Origin: Candidatus Gastranaerophilales bacterium
GTDB lineage: Bacteria > Cyanobacteriota > Vampirovibrionia > Gastranaerophilales > JANQFW01
Assembly (NCBI GenBank): GCA_028277625.1
Contig: JANQFW010000001.1
Location: 1 to 33,769, forward strand
DNA length: 33,769 bases
Reading direction: 5' to 3'
Shown: piece by piece, positions 23,328 to 30,945 of the stretch
Layout of the letters: each line of letters starts with the position of its first letter
How positions within the stretch are numbered: the stretch's first letter is position 1
The notes under the pieces: generated by a model
Seen by the model: only the letters and a program-made list of their open reading frames with translations
The model's database searches: none
Told to the model about the DNA's origin: nothing
Position numbers and translations under genes: made by a program

Positions 23328-25328
23328 ATGCAGAAAAAAATTATTTCTTTGTTGCTTTTAATGTTATTTTCATTGACATTTATGGCACCGACCAATTGCG
23401 TATTGGCTGAGAATAATAAAAGCAACAAAGCCACTCAAGAGGAAATACTAGAACAGAGCCCATCAATACTAAAAGAAAACCTGCTGGTCTCTATAATTTC
23501 ACTATTTGGACATGAAAAGGCGCCGGAAATATACGAACAAGTATTAAAAATGGCTGAAAAAACCTATAATGAAAGAAGCGAAAATTTAAAAATTCAAGAT
23601 AATAAAAGAGCTTTTGACTGGTACAAAGACGAAATAATTTATACGTTTTACGCTGATCAATTTGGTGTAAAAAAAGCAGGTAGAACAAATAAGTTTAAAG
23701 ACCTTATTGGTATGCTTGATTATCTTGAGGATTTAGGGGTTACAACCCTTTATATCTTACCGTTTATGGAGTCTCCTATGGGTGATGCCGGCTTTGATGT
23801 AAAAAATCCAAAAGATGTTAGAAAAGATCTTGGTGGAATGAAGCAATTTGAAAAATTTGCTAAAGAAGCCCGAAAAAGAGGCTTTAAATTAAAAGCTGAC
23901 TTGGTATTAAATCATTTTTCAGATCAGCATGAATGGTTTCAGGAGCTTAAAAATGGTAAACTAGAGAACTTAAACTACTTTGTTTACAGAGAAACTCCTC
24001 CTAAATATAAAAGATATTTTGCTGACAAAAAGGGCGTATTTATAGACTATTATGAGGATAACGGTCTAACCTCAACAAGAAGATTAATATTCCCTGAAAT
24101 GTGCGAGAATAATTATCGCAAGCAAACCATTAACAACAAAGATTATTATTTTTATCATACTTTTTACCCGTTTCAGATGGATATAAACTGGGAAAATCCC
24201 GATGTTTTATATTACGTGTTGGAAACCATGTCTCAGTGGGCTAATTCTGGCATAGACATCTTTAGATTAGATGCTACGCCTTATTTTATAAAGGAAGCTG
24301 GCACAAGCGGAGCTAATCATCGAAAAACTCATTATGTTTTAAATATTTTAAGCTCGTATATGCAAATGGTGGCACCTCGAACAGTTCTTCAAGCTGAGGC
24401 TGCTTCTGAAGAGGTAAAAAAATATTTTGGAAAAGAGCAGACTTTAAAAGATAACTATGTAAGAACTAACGAAGTTCAGATAGCTTATAACTTTCAATAT
24501 ATGACAGCTTTATGGACAACTATGATTGCTCAGGATAATAAATTTTTCTGGGAAACAGTAGATTCTATACCTAAAGTACCTGATTCAACTGCATGGGGTA
24601 TGTTTTTAAGGGTTCATGATGAAATAACTCTTGAGATAGCAGATCCTCAAACAAGAGAAATAATCTACAATGAACTTGTAACAAAGGGACAAGAATTCCG
24701 TAAAGGTTTTGGTGTAAGTGGAAGAATGGCTAACTTTTTAGAAAATAATCCACAGAGAATACATCAAGCGTTTTCTATTTTATTCTCTATGCCTGGTATT
24801 CCAATAATATATTATGGTGATGAAATTGGAGCTCAAAATAATTTTAAATTCGCTAAAAAATTTGCTAAGCAACGCGAAAATACACAGAAAAAACTTGGCA
24901 ATGCCTCAAAAGTTGTAAGCTACTATGACAGTCGTGATATTAACAGAGGTCCGGTACTTAAAAAGGCGTTCTATAAAGCTATGAAAAAACCTGAAAGCTT
25001 CTCTGGGCAGATATATAGCTGGACTAAATATCTAATCCAAAAAAGAAAAGACTATCCAATAATAAGAAAAGGAAGCTTGACACCTATTGATTCTGATAAG
25101 AATAACATATTCTCTTATATTAGAAGCTATAAAGATGAAAATGTCTTGGTTATTAACAACCTTGCAAATGCTAAAAACACCGCAGAGTTAACACTTCCTA
25201 AGAATTTAAAAAGTGATAGTCAATCTTATATTGATATACTTGGAGATAAAAAGGTTAACGTAATACATGACAGTAATAAAATAAAAATTCACTTAAAACC
25301 ATATCAATCACTATGGATTAGGTTATAA
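23328..25328 (+). CDS. Exported GH13 alpha-glucan enzyme, trehalose-synthase-like
   Basis: The 666-residue protein has a signal peptide (basic MQKK, hydrophobic core to about residue 25, cleavage near VLA). The GH13 barrel has all four regions: DLVLNH (191-196), GIDIFRLDA with nucleophile D315, LQAEAA with acid/base E357, and VHDE with H430-D431. Wording around these (LEDLGVTTLYILPF, HFSDQHEWFQ, AEAASEEVKKYFG, HDEITLE) most resembles trehalose synthase (maltose to trehalose isomerase) and related transferases. Those are normally cytosolic, so an exported one is odd. A helical insert of about 90 residues precedes the barrel, and a small beta domain ends the protein. I chose the ATG after AGAGGAG. 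Substrate is not proven; amylase activity is also possible. Confidence 0.88.
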   Translation: MQKKIISLLLLMLFSLTFMAPTNCVLAENNKSNKATQEEILEQSPSILKENLLVSIISLFGHEKAPEIYEQVLKMAEKTYNERSENLKIQDNKRAFDWYKDEIIYTFYADQFGVKKAGRTNKFKDLIGMLDYLEDLGVTTLYILPFMESPMGDAGFDVKNPKDVRKDLGGMKQFEKFAKEARKRGFKLKADLVLNHFSDQHEWFQELKNGKLENLNYFVYRETPPKYKRYFADKKGVFIDYYEDNGLTSTRRLIFPEMCENNYRKQTINNKDYYFYHTFYPFQMDINWENPDVLYYVLETMSQWANSGIDIFRLDATPYFIKEAGTSGANHRKTHYVLNILSSYMQMVAPRTVLQAEAASEEVKKYFGKEQTLKDNYVRTNEVQIAYNFQYMTALWTTMIAQDNKFFWETVDSIPKVPDSTAWGMFLRVHDEITLEIADPQTREIIYNELVTKGQEFRKGFGVSGRMANFLENNPQRIHQAFSILFSMPGIPIIYYGDEIGAQNNFKFAKKFAKQRENTQKKLGNASKVVSYYDSRDINRGPVLKKAFYKAMKKPESFSGQIYSWTKYLIQKRKDYPIIRKGSLTPIDSDKNNIFSYIRSYKDENVLVINNLANAKNTAELTLPKNLKSDSQSYIDILGDKKVNVIHDSNKIKIHLKPYQSLWIRL

Positions 25329-25346
25329 AACATATAAAAAATACAG

Positions 25347-25377
25347 GAGCTGCGACTAGTTTAGCAGCTTCTTTTTT
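25347..25377 (+). terminator. Terminator of the GH13 gene
   Basis: Stem AGCTGC / GCAGCT with a 10-base loop followed by CTTTTTT, 19 bp after the stop codon. Confidence 0.85.
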
Positions 25378-25410
25378 ATGAAATTAATCTAATTTAACAA
25401 AGAAAAGTTT

Positions 25411-25662
25411 TTATTCTTTACTTACATTTCCTTCGTTAAATAAGATATTCCTAATATCTTTATATTCATTGATATATTCAGATTTTTGCTGATTAGTATC
25501 TGTATCCGGTTGACTCTTTTCTGAACTCTTTGCCTCTATTTTGGCTAACATGTCTTTTAGAAATTGTTCATAATCATCGTTTGCTTTGTTTTTTGCTTGA
25601 ACCTGCAGAGTCGTTGAATAAAAGATCGCGATTAAAAATATTATTAAAAATCTTATGATCAT
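25411..25662 (-). CDS. Small exported protein of unknown function
   Basis: The 83-residue protein starts with a very hydrophobic segment (MIIRFLIIFLIAIFYSTTLQ), a signal peptide or anchor with likely cleavage near VQA. A charged, Gln/Ser/Lys-rich helical remainder (DDYEQFLKDMLAKIEAK, then EYINEYKDIRN) follows. An in-frame TTG ten codons upstream (25692) could be used instead; neither start has a strong ribosome-binding site. It resembles no family I know. Its placement, convergent with the GH13 gene, says little. Confidence 0.5.
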   Translation of the reverse strand: MIIRFLIIFLIAIFYSTTLQVQAKNKANDDYEQFLKDMLAKIEAKSSEKSQPDTDTNQQKSEYINEYKDIRNILFNEGNVSKE

Positions 25663-25692
25663 AAATATAAAATGCCTTATAATTAACGACAA

Positions 25693-26017
25693 AAAAAAGG
25701 TCTTATTTCTTTGTCGTCAGTTTAAAGAAAATCTTTAGGGTATTTAAAATTTTTTTTTGTATTTATTAGATAGATATTTATAAGAATCATAATCTAATGT
25801 CATGAATCGATAAAAAAGCCTTTTCTGCAGTTATTTTTTCATGATCCTTATAATCAGTTTGATAAAATGTGGTATTTATAATATTATTAACGAGATTCCA
25901 TAAATACATGCTTATGGGATAATATAAATAAACGAAATAGAAATATTAAGCTAAATATAATAAATTCAAGTTTATTAAGTATAATTATTAGTAAATAAAA
26001 AGAGGTAAAGTTAACCA
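25693..26017. other. Intergenic region upstream of etfB
   Basis: 325 bp, very AT-rich, no gene. A perfect TATAAT at 25980-25985, 33 bp before the etfB ATG, may be its -10, but no -35 is evident at 17 bp. Two weak inverted repeats (TCATGAA...TTCATGA, 25800-25844; CCATAA...TTATGG, 25897-25917) are visible without T-runs. Confidence 0.4.
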
Positions 26018-26812
26018 ATGAAGATTGTAGTTTGCGTAAAGCAGGTTCCCGACACTTCTGAAATTAAATGGACAGAAAACAACACAATGGTTAGAGATGG
26101 TGTTGAAAGTATTATGAATCCATTTGACGGATACGCAGTAGAAACTGCAATTAAATTAAAAGAAAAATATCCTGATGTAACAGTTACTATTGTTACAATG
26201 GGTCCCCCACAAGCAAAAGATGTTCTTAAAAGAGCTGTTGCAATGGGTGCAGATGACGCCATTTTAGTATCTGACAGAAAATTTGCAGGATCTGATACAG
26301 TTGCAACTAGTCGTACACTGGCAAAAGCAATTAAAGAAAAAGTAGGGGATGTTGATTTAATTATTTGTGGACAATTTGCAATAGATGGAGATACAGCACA
26401 AACCGGACCTAGTATCGCAGAGCACTTAAGTTTACCACAAATTACCTATGTAAAAGAGGTTTTATCCTGCGAAAATAAAAAATTAGTGGTTAATAAAGAA
26501 ATAGAAGAAGGTATACAAAAAGTAGAGTGCAGTTTGCCTGGTTTAATTTGTATGCAAAAGTGCGATTATGAACCAAGAAGACCTCTTATTAGAGGTGTGA
26601 TAAAATCAAACAGGATTGATATACCTGCTTATGGATTTGAAGATTTAGGACTTGATGCTTCAGAAGTTGGTATTAAAGGTTCTCCTACCTTTGTATCAAA
26701 AGCCTTTAGACCTCCGGTTAAAGAATCAGGGGAAATAATCAATACACCTGACAAAAAAGAAGCTGTAGAGATTCTTGTTAAAAAATTAAAAGAAAAACAA
26801 ATATTAGTGTAA
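26018..26812 (+). CDS. etfB: Electron transfer flavoprotein, beta subunit
   Basis: The 264-residue protein opens MKIVVCVKQVPDTSEIKW, the classic EtfB/FixA start, and contains NPFDGYAVETAIKLKE and CGQFAIDGDTAQTGPSIAEHL, the nucleotide-binding region. With EtfA it carries electrons between flavoprotein dehydrogenases and acceptors. It is closer in style to clostridial anaerobe EtfB proteins than to mitochondrial ones. The second nucleotide (AMP or, in electron-bifurcating ETFs, FAD) cannot be decided by eye. It is followed by etfA with a 10-bp gap and a perfect AGGAGG site. No acyl-CoA dehydrogenase or fixC/fixX gene is adjacent. Confidence 0.95.
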   Translation: MKIVVCVKQVPDTSEIKWTENNTMVRDGVESIMNPFDGYAVETAIKLKEKYPDVTVTIVTMGPPQAKDVLKRAVAMGADDAILVSDRKFAGSDTVATSRTLAKAIKEKVGDVDLIICGQFAIDGDTAQTGPSIAEHLSLPQITYVKEVLSCENKKLVVNKEIEEGIQKVECSLPGLICMQKCDYEPRRPLIRGVIKSNRIDIPAYGFEDLGLDASEVGIKGSPTFVSKAFRPPVKESGEIINTPDKKEAVEILVKKLKEKQILV

Positions 26813-26822
26813 CAGGAGGTTT

Positions 26823-27872
26823 ATGATGACTGTAGATTTATCTTCATATAAAAATATCTGGGTTATGGCAGAAGTCAATGTGGACAACAAACTTACAGGA
26901 GTAACGTTTGAACTGCTTAGTGAAGCCCAAAAATTAGTTGAAAAACTTAACGGTGAGCAAGTTTGTGCATTATTAATAACAGATAACAGAGATGTAAATC
27001 CATTTATAAAAGAGCTTTCCGAAGGGGGAGCCGATAAAGTTTATTTAGCTCAAGATGATGCGCTAAAAGACTATTCAACAGATTTGTATACTAAAGTTGC
27101 TTGTGATGCAATTTTAGAGAAAAAACCATCAATCGTGCTTGTTGGTGCAACTACAATTGGTAGAGACCTTGCGCCAAGGATTTCTTCCAGGTTAAACACT
27201 GGATTAACAGCAGACTGTACTGAGCTTGATATTAACGAAAAAGGCTTACTGGCTGCAACCAGGCCAACTTTTGGTGGAAACTTAATGGCAACAATTCTTT
27301 GCCCCAAAACAAGACCTCAAATGGCTACTATAAGACCAAACGTCTTGCAGGCTACTGAGAAAAACTTGTCTAACATTGCTAAAATTGAAAAGATTGAAGT
27401 AAAAGTTGATGGAGTTGAATCAAGAACAAAAATACTAGACTTCCTTGCAACTGCCAGTACCCTAAAGTGTCACACAAGGATTGAAGAAGCTGATATAATA
27501 GTATCTGGTGGTAGAGGCTTAAAAAATAGTGAAGGCTTTAAATTGTTAGAAAAATTAGCTAAAGCATTAGGCGGTTCTGTAGGCGCTAGTCGTGCTGCTG
27601 TTGATGCAGGATGGAGATGTCATTCTGAGCAAATAGGACAAACCGGTAAAACTGTTAGCCCTAAAATATACTTTGCTTGTGGAATATCTGGTGCTATTCA
27701 GCACTTGGCAGGTATTGGCTCTAGTGATACTATCATTGCGATAAACAAAGATCCTGACGCGCCTATCTTCCAAATTGCTGACTACGGTATTGTAGGAGAC
27801 TTATTTGAAGTTGTGCCGGTTTTAACAGAAGCAATAAAAAATATGAAAGCCGATACTGCGGCAGTTAATTAG
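26823..27872 (+). CDS. etfA: Electron transfer flavoprotein, alpha subunit
   Basis: The 349-residue protein has an N-terminal alpha/beta domain (IWVMAEVN start) and the conserved C-terminal FAD domain. GGRGLKNSEGF is followed by GASRAAVDAGW, GQTGKTVSPKIYFACGISGA and the signature DPDAPIFQIADYGIVGDLFE. These residues bind FAD. It partners EtfB in a heterodimer in the cytosol. The start is the first of two adjacent ATGs (26823, 26826), both placed after AGGAGG. A terminator hairpin follows 34 bp downstream. Confidence 0.95.
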   Translation: MMTVDLSSYKNIWVMAEVNVDNKLTGVTFELLSEAQKLVEKLNGEQVCALLITDNRDVNPFIKELSEGGADKVYLAQDDALKDYSTDLYTKVACDAILEKKPSIVLVGATTIGRDLAPRISSRLNTGLTADCTELDINEKGLLAATRPTFGGNLMATILCPKTRPQMATIRPNVLQATEKNLSNIAKIEKIEVKVDGVESRTKILDFLATASTLKCHTRIEEADIIVSGGRGLKNSEGFKLLEKLAKALGGSVGASRAAVDAGWRCHSEQIGQTGKTVSPKIYFACGISGAIQHLAGIGSSDTIIAINKDPDAPIFQIADYGIVGDLFEVVPVLTEAIKNMKADTAAVN

Positions 27873-27906
27873 AATTTTAAAACTATTTTTTATTTATAAT
27901 AAAATT

Positions 27907-27938
27907 AAAAGCTATTTCTCTTTGTAGGGGTAGCTTTT
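27907..27938 (+). terminator. Terminator of etfBA
   Basis: Perfect 8-bp stem AAAAGCTA / TAGCTTTT with 16-base loop, ending in the stem's own T-run. Confidence 0.8.
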
Positions 27939-28008
27939 ATTCTGTCTTATATCTATATGAAAACTTTTTATTAAGGCTATGATAAAAAATTCTTCTTTAA
28001 AAATTAAA

Positions 28009-28082
28009 GGCCGAGCGAGTCGGCTATGCCGACGCAAAGCGAGGCCAAAAGAAGTTTCCCCCTTGCTATGGGGATAAGGGGG
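28009..28082. repeat. GC-rich composite hairpin repeat, long copy
   Basis: The first part (28009-28046) is bounded by GGCC at both ends and centred on a perfect GTCGGC-TAT-GCCGAC hairpin. The second part is a CCCCCTT / AAGGGGG stem (28058-28082). This is much richer in GC than anything around it. A shortened copy with 17 identical leading bases lies at 33398-33440. It is intergenic and does not appear to encode protein. Confidence 0.8.
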
Positions 28083-28089
28083 TAGGTAC

Positions 28090-28115
28090 AAAAAAATACC
28101 CGCATGTCGCGGGTA
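28090..28115 (-). terminator. Orphan minus-strand terminator
   Basis: On the minus strand, TACCCGC-GACAT-GCGGGTA (7-bp perfect stem) is followed by TTTTTTT. No minus-strand gene lies upstream of it (to the right) for more than 1.5 kb, so it implies a non-coding transcript or is a relic. Confidence 0.8.
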
Positions 28116-28262
28116 ATTGAGGATAGAATTTAAATTACGGAGTTTATAGAGGAGTTTTACATTTTTTATAACACTCCTGACAGATCTTAATTGCCTACAT
28201 GTTACAGAAGGTTAAGTTGAACTTTTAAATACCCTTAAGATATTGAATAGACTAACACTAGC
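28097..28262 (-). ncRNA. Candidate small RNA
   Basis: This is inferred from an extended -10 element TGGTATAAA (28277-28269) on the minus strand and the strong terminator at 28115-28090. The resulting transcript of about 165 nt has no reading frame of useful length and includes a second stem AGGAGT / ACTCCT (28150-28178). It does not match any RNA family I can recognise. It is antisense to the leader of the plus-strand gene at 28353. Confidence 0.35.
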
Positions 28263-28352
28263 TTTTAATTTATACCAAATAACCCTTTTCAAATAGGTAA
28301 AAATAGTTAAGAATAGTATTAAGTAGATGAATAAATGAGAAGGAAGATATTC

Positions 28353-29174
28353 GTGTTAGAACTAAACTCTTTTAAAAATAAATACTCAAGACTTGTTGCA
28401 ATGTCTGTTTTAACATCATTTTTAGGTATACAAGCATGTGCAATATCACAAGTACTACCGGAACACGAATACAAAATTTTACCTCCGGTAGTAGATCAGA
28501 AAAGTGAGCCCCCTCAAATGTTTAACAGCGTTCATCCACCAGCTGCCGATAATCATCAACAATTCAATAACTATCAACCTAATAGTTATAATATGAATTC
28601 GCCATTACAAGGCAGAGTTGCAACAATACCTTTGGGGACTACGTTCCAGGCTATAACCAGCAATGCGATAAACTCTTATACAAACAAAGTTGGAGAAAAA
28701 ATAATTGCAAAAATAGCAGAGCCTATAACCGTTAACGGTCAGATTATTATACCACCTGGCAGCGAAATAATTGGTCAGATTACTTACATTGAAAACTCCG
28801 GCAGAATAGGCAAAAATGGAGTGATGGAAGTGAAGTTTACCGGTATTGAGCTTCCTTATAGTCATAGAATACCAGTAATGGGAAAAATACTAACCATTGA
28901 TAACACAGGCATCTTAAAGGGCGGTTCTGTTAAAAAACAACTTGCAAGAACTGTTAGCACAGGTGCAGTAACAACAGCAGGTGGTACACTTGCAGGCCTA
29001 GGGATAGGCAGCGTTGTAGGCGGTGCTGCAGCTACAGGCGCCGCAGTAGGAACAGCTATAGGTGGTGTTCTTGGTATTGTATTCATGTTTGCAAGAAAAG
29101 GCAAAGAAGTTGTAATACCAAGAGGAACTAAACTAAATATTGTTCTTGAGCACCCAGTTACTGTTGGAAGGTAA
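28353..29174 (+). CDS. Exported VirB10/TrbI-like glycine-zipper protein
   Basis: This 273-residue form starts at a GTG preceded by AGAAGGA at ideal distance. An ATG six codons upstream (28335) lacks a ribosome-binding site. There is a signal-peptide-like segment (about 15-32, cleaved near ACA) and a Pro/Asn/Gln-rich linker. A beta domain (about 85-185) with IPLGTTFQAIT, EKIIAKIAEPITVNGQIIIPPGSEIIGQI resembles the beta-barrel of VirB10/TrbI proteins. A Gly/Ala zipper (TAGGTLAGLGIGSVVGGAAATG) forms a membrane-embedding hairpin, then a VIPRGTKLNIVLE strand closes the protein. There are no other type IV secretion genes nearby, so it is probably a stand-alone envelope protein. Fold recognition is moderate. 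Confidence 0.7.
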   Translation: MLELNSFKNKYSRLVAMSVLTSFLGIQACAISQVLPEHEYKILPPVVDQKSEPPQMFNSVHPPAADNHQQFNNYQPNSYNMNSPLQGRVATIPLGTTFQAITSNAINSYTNKVGEKIIAKIAEPITVNGQIIIPPGSEIIGQITYIENSGRIGKNGVMEVKFTGIELPYSHRIPVMGKILTIDNTGILKGGSVKKQLARTVSTGAVTTAGGTLAGLGIGSVVGGAAATGAAVGTAIGGVLGIVFMFARKGKEVVIPRGTKLNIVLEHPVTVGR

Positions 29175-29325
29175 ATCGCCTTGAATTAGATGCAAAATTT
29201 TTTAAAATTACTTAATTTATCTAAAAGAAGCCTTTATAAAATTAAATGTTTGAACTTATAATATATATAAAGAAGTTTTGTCAATCCTTCGATACGTTTA
29301 ATATAAATATAAAAAAGGGGAATGA

Positions 29326-29538
29326 TTGAAAATTATGAGAAAAATTATTATCAACGACCAAGACTTGCTAACAAGTGCTGGCCCTGAAGGTTTAGGATCA
29401 ATCATTGAACAAACTGCTTGCCCTGCAGAAAATTGTGGCGGACAAGTAATATTTAGCCTAGAGCACAGAATTTCTGGTGCGGTTGCTCTATGTAACAAGT
29501 GCCAAAAAGGTGTATTTGTAAAGCAGATAAATCTTTAA
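29326..29538 (+). CDS. Small zinc-ribbon-like protein
   Basis: The 70-residue protein has two metal-binding-like pairs: CPAENC (about residues 32-37) and CNKC (about 56-59), separated by a hydrophobic strand QVIFSLEHRISGAVALC. This matches a short zinc ribbon. The start is uncertain: TTG at 29326 has GGGG 6 bp away, while the ATG at 29335 is farther from it. The function is unknown; such proteins often bind nucleic acid or protein. The end of the gene forms part of a hairpin (29520-29554). Confidence 0.7.
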   Translation: MKIMRKIIINDQDLLTSAGPEGLGSIIEQTACPAENCGGQVIFSLEHRISGAVALCNKCQKGVFVKQINL

Positions 29539-29580
29539 AAGACTTATCTGCTTTAATTCTAAATAAATATATTTTATAAA

Positions 29581-29624
29581 AAAACTAGCTAATCTTAAGT
29601 AGTTCGGCTAGTTTTAGTTTTTTA
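29581..29624. terminator. Bidirectional terminator
   Basis: Perfect 9-bp stem AAAACTAGC / GCTAGTTTT between convergent genes, with T-runs on both strands (TTTTTT after it on plus, TTTTTTT on minus). It ends the zinc-ribbon-like gene and the DAHP synthase gene. Confidence 0.88.
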
Positions 29625-29631
29625 ATTGAGA

Positions 29632-30657
29632 TTAAATTCTTACAACTTCTTTGCCAACAACTGGTGCTATAATACCTAGGTCGTCAACTAAAGCAGAAAA
29701 TTGATCAGGATATAAAGATTGAGCGCCATCACATACAGCTTTTTCTGGACAATGATGAACTTCTATCATTACGCCATCAGCGCCAGCTGCGACAGAAGCC
29801 CTTGCCATAGGAGCAACTTTATTTCTTATACCAGTTGCGTGGCTAGGATCTACTATGACCGGTAAATGGCTTAATTTTTTAACAACAGGTATAGCAGACA
29901 AGTCTAAAGTATTTCTTGTGGCTGTTTCGTATGTTCTAATTCCTCTTTCACAGAGAATGACATTTCTATTGCCACCGGACATAATATATTCTGCTGACAT
30001 TAGCCATTCTTCAATAGTAGCAGATAATCCTCTTTTTAAGATAACTGGCTTATCAATAGTACCCAGTTCCTTTACGAGATTGAAATTCTGCATATTTCTT
30101 GCGCCAACCTGTAAAATATCAACATATTTTAAGAATAGTGAAAGCTGTGAAATATCCATAATCTCTGATGCAATCAACATATCAAATTCATCAGCAACAC
30201 TTCTTAAGATTTGCAAGCCTTCTTCACCTAAACCTTGGAAACTATAAGGAGAAGTTCTAGGCTTAAAAGCGCCACCTCTTAGTACAATTGGTACACCGGT
30301 TTGTTTTAATGCTGCAGCAGTATCTCTCATTCGCTCATAAGATTCTACCGTGCAAGGACCGGCTATTAAACATAAACCTTTACCGCCAATAACTTCTTTT
30401 CCTTTAACAGTTACAACGGAATCTTCTGCCTTAAATGTTCTGCTAACCAGTTTATAACTAGAGCTAATTTTTATTACTTCTTGAACTCCGTCAAGAACTT
30501 CTAAATTTCTTTTGTCCATTGACTTTCCACCAACAGCGCCAATAACTGTATTTATTTCACCTTCGGAAACATGTGCTTTAAAGCCATTATCTTCTATATA
30601 GCTAATAACAGTTTTAACTTGCCCCTCAGAAGCCTTTGGCTTCATTACAACTAGCAT
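29632..30657 (-). CDS. aroF: 3-deoxy-7-phosphoheptulonate (DAHP) synthase
   Basis: The first enzyme of the shikimate pathway condenses phosphoenolpyruvate and erythrose-4-phosphate. The 341-residue protein has an N-terminal ferredoxin/ACT-like regulatory domain (about 1-75, MLVVMKPKASEGQVKTVISY), as in the type I-beta enzymes of Thermotoga and Bacillus. The barrel follows with metal/PEP motifs IAGPCTVES (98-106), FKPRTSPYSFQG, PVILKRG, GIRTYETATRNTLD and VDPSHATG. The N-terminal domain can bring tyrosine feedback control. It is transcribed alone; an extended -10 TGGTATATT (30717-30709) fits as its promoter. Confidence 0.93.
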   Translation of the reverse strand: MLVVMKPKASEGQVKTVISYIEDNGFKAHVSEGEINTVIGAVGGKSMDKRNLEVLDGVQEVIKISSSYKLVSRTFKAEDSVVTVKGKEVIGGKGLCLIAGPCTVESYERMRDTAAALKQTGVPIVLRGGAFKPRTSPYSFQGLGEEGLQILRSVADEFDMLIASEIMDISQLSLFLKYVDILQVGARNMQNFNLVKELGTIDKPVILKRGLSATIEEWLMSAEYIMSGGNRNVILCERGIRTYETATRNTLDLSAIPVVKKLSHLPVIVDPSHATGIRNKVAPMARASVAAGADGVMIEVHHCPEKAVCDGAQSLYPDQFSALVDDLGIIAPVVGKEVVRI

Positions 30658-30945
30658 TTATTTATCACTCCATTATCATTGTTATTATTTTATTTAACTA
30701 CAAACTATAATATACCACATAAAAACCTAAACTTAATAAGTTTTTATTTTTTTAATTTTAAATCAAATTTGGTTAAAATACTTAATAACAAAAAAATTTT
30801 TTTTAATTTTAACTTTAATAGATAAAAATTTGAAAATATGTTAACCGCATGGAATTTCTTTTATTATATTCTTATATATGCAATAAATATTTATAATAAG
30901 AGTTGAAGAGAGTTAGAGTAAAAACTACTACAAAGAGAGTTAAAA

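Noticed and set aside
28097-28262. Candidate small RNA as 6S RNA
   Set aside because: Size fits, but the 5' and 3' ends do not pair into a long closing stem with a central bubble.
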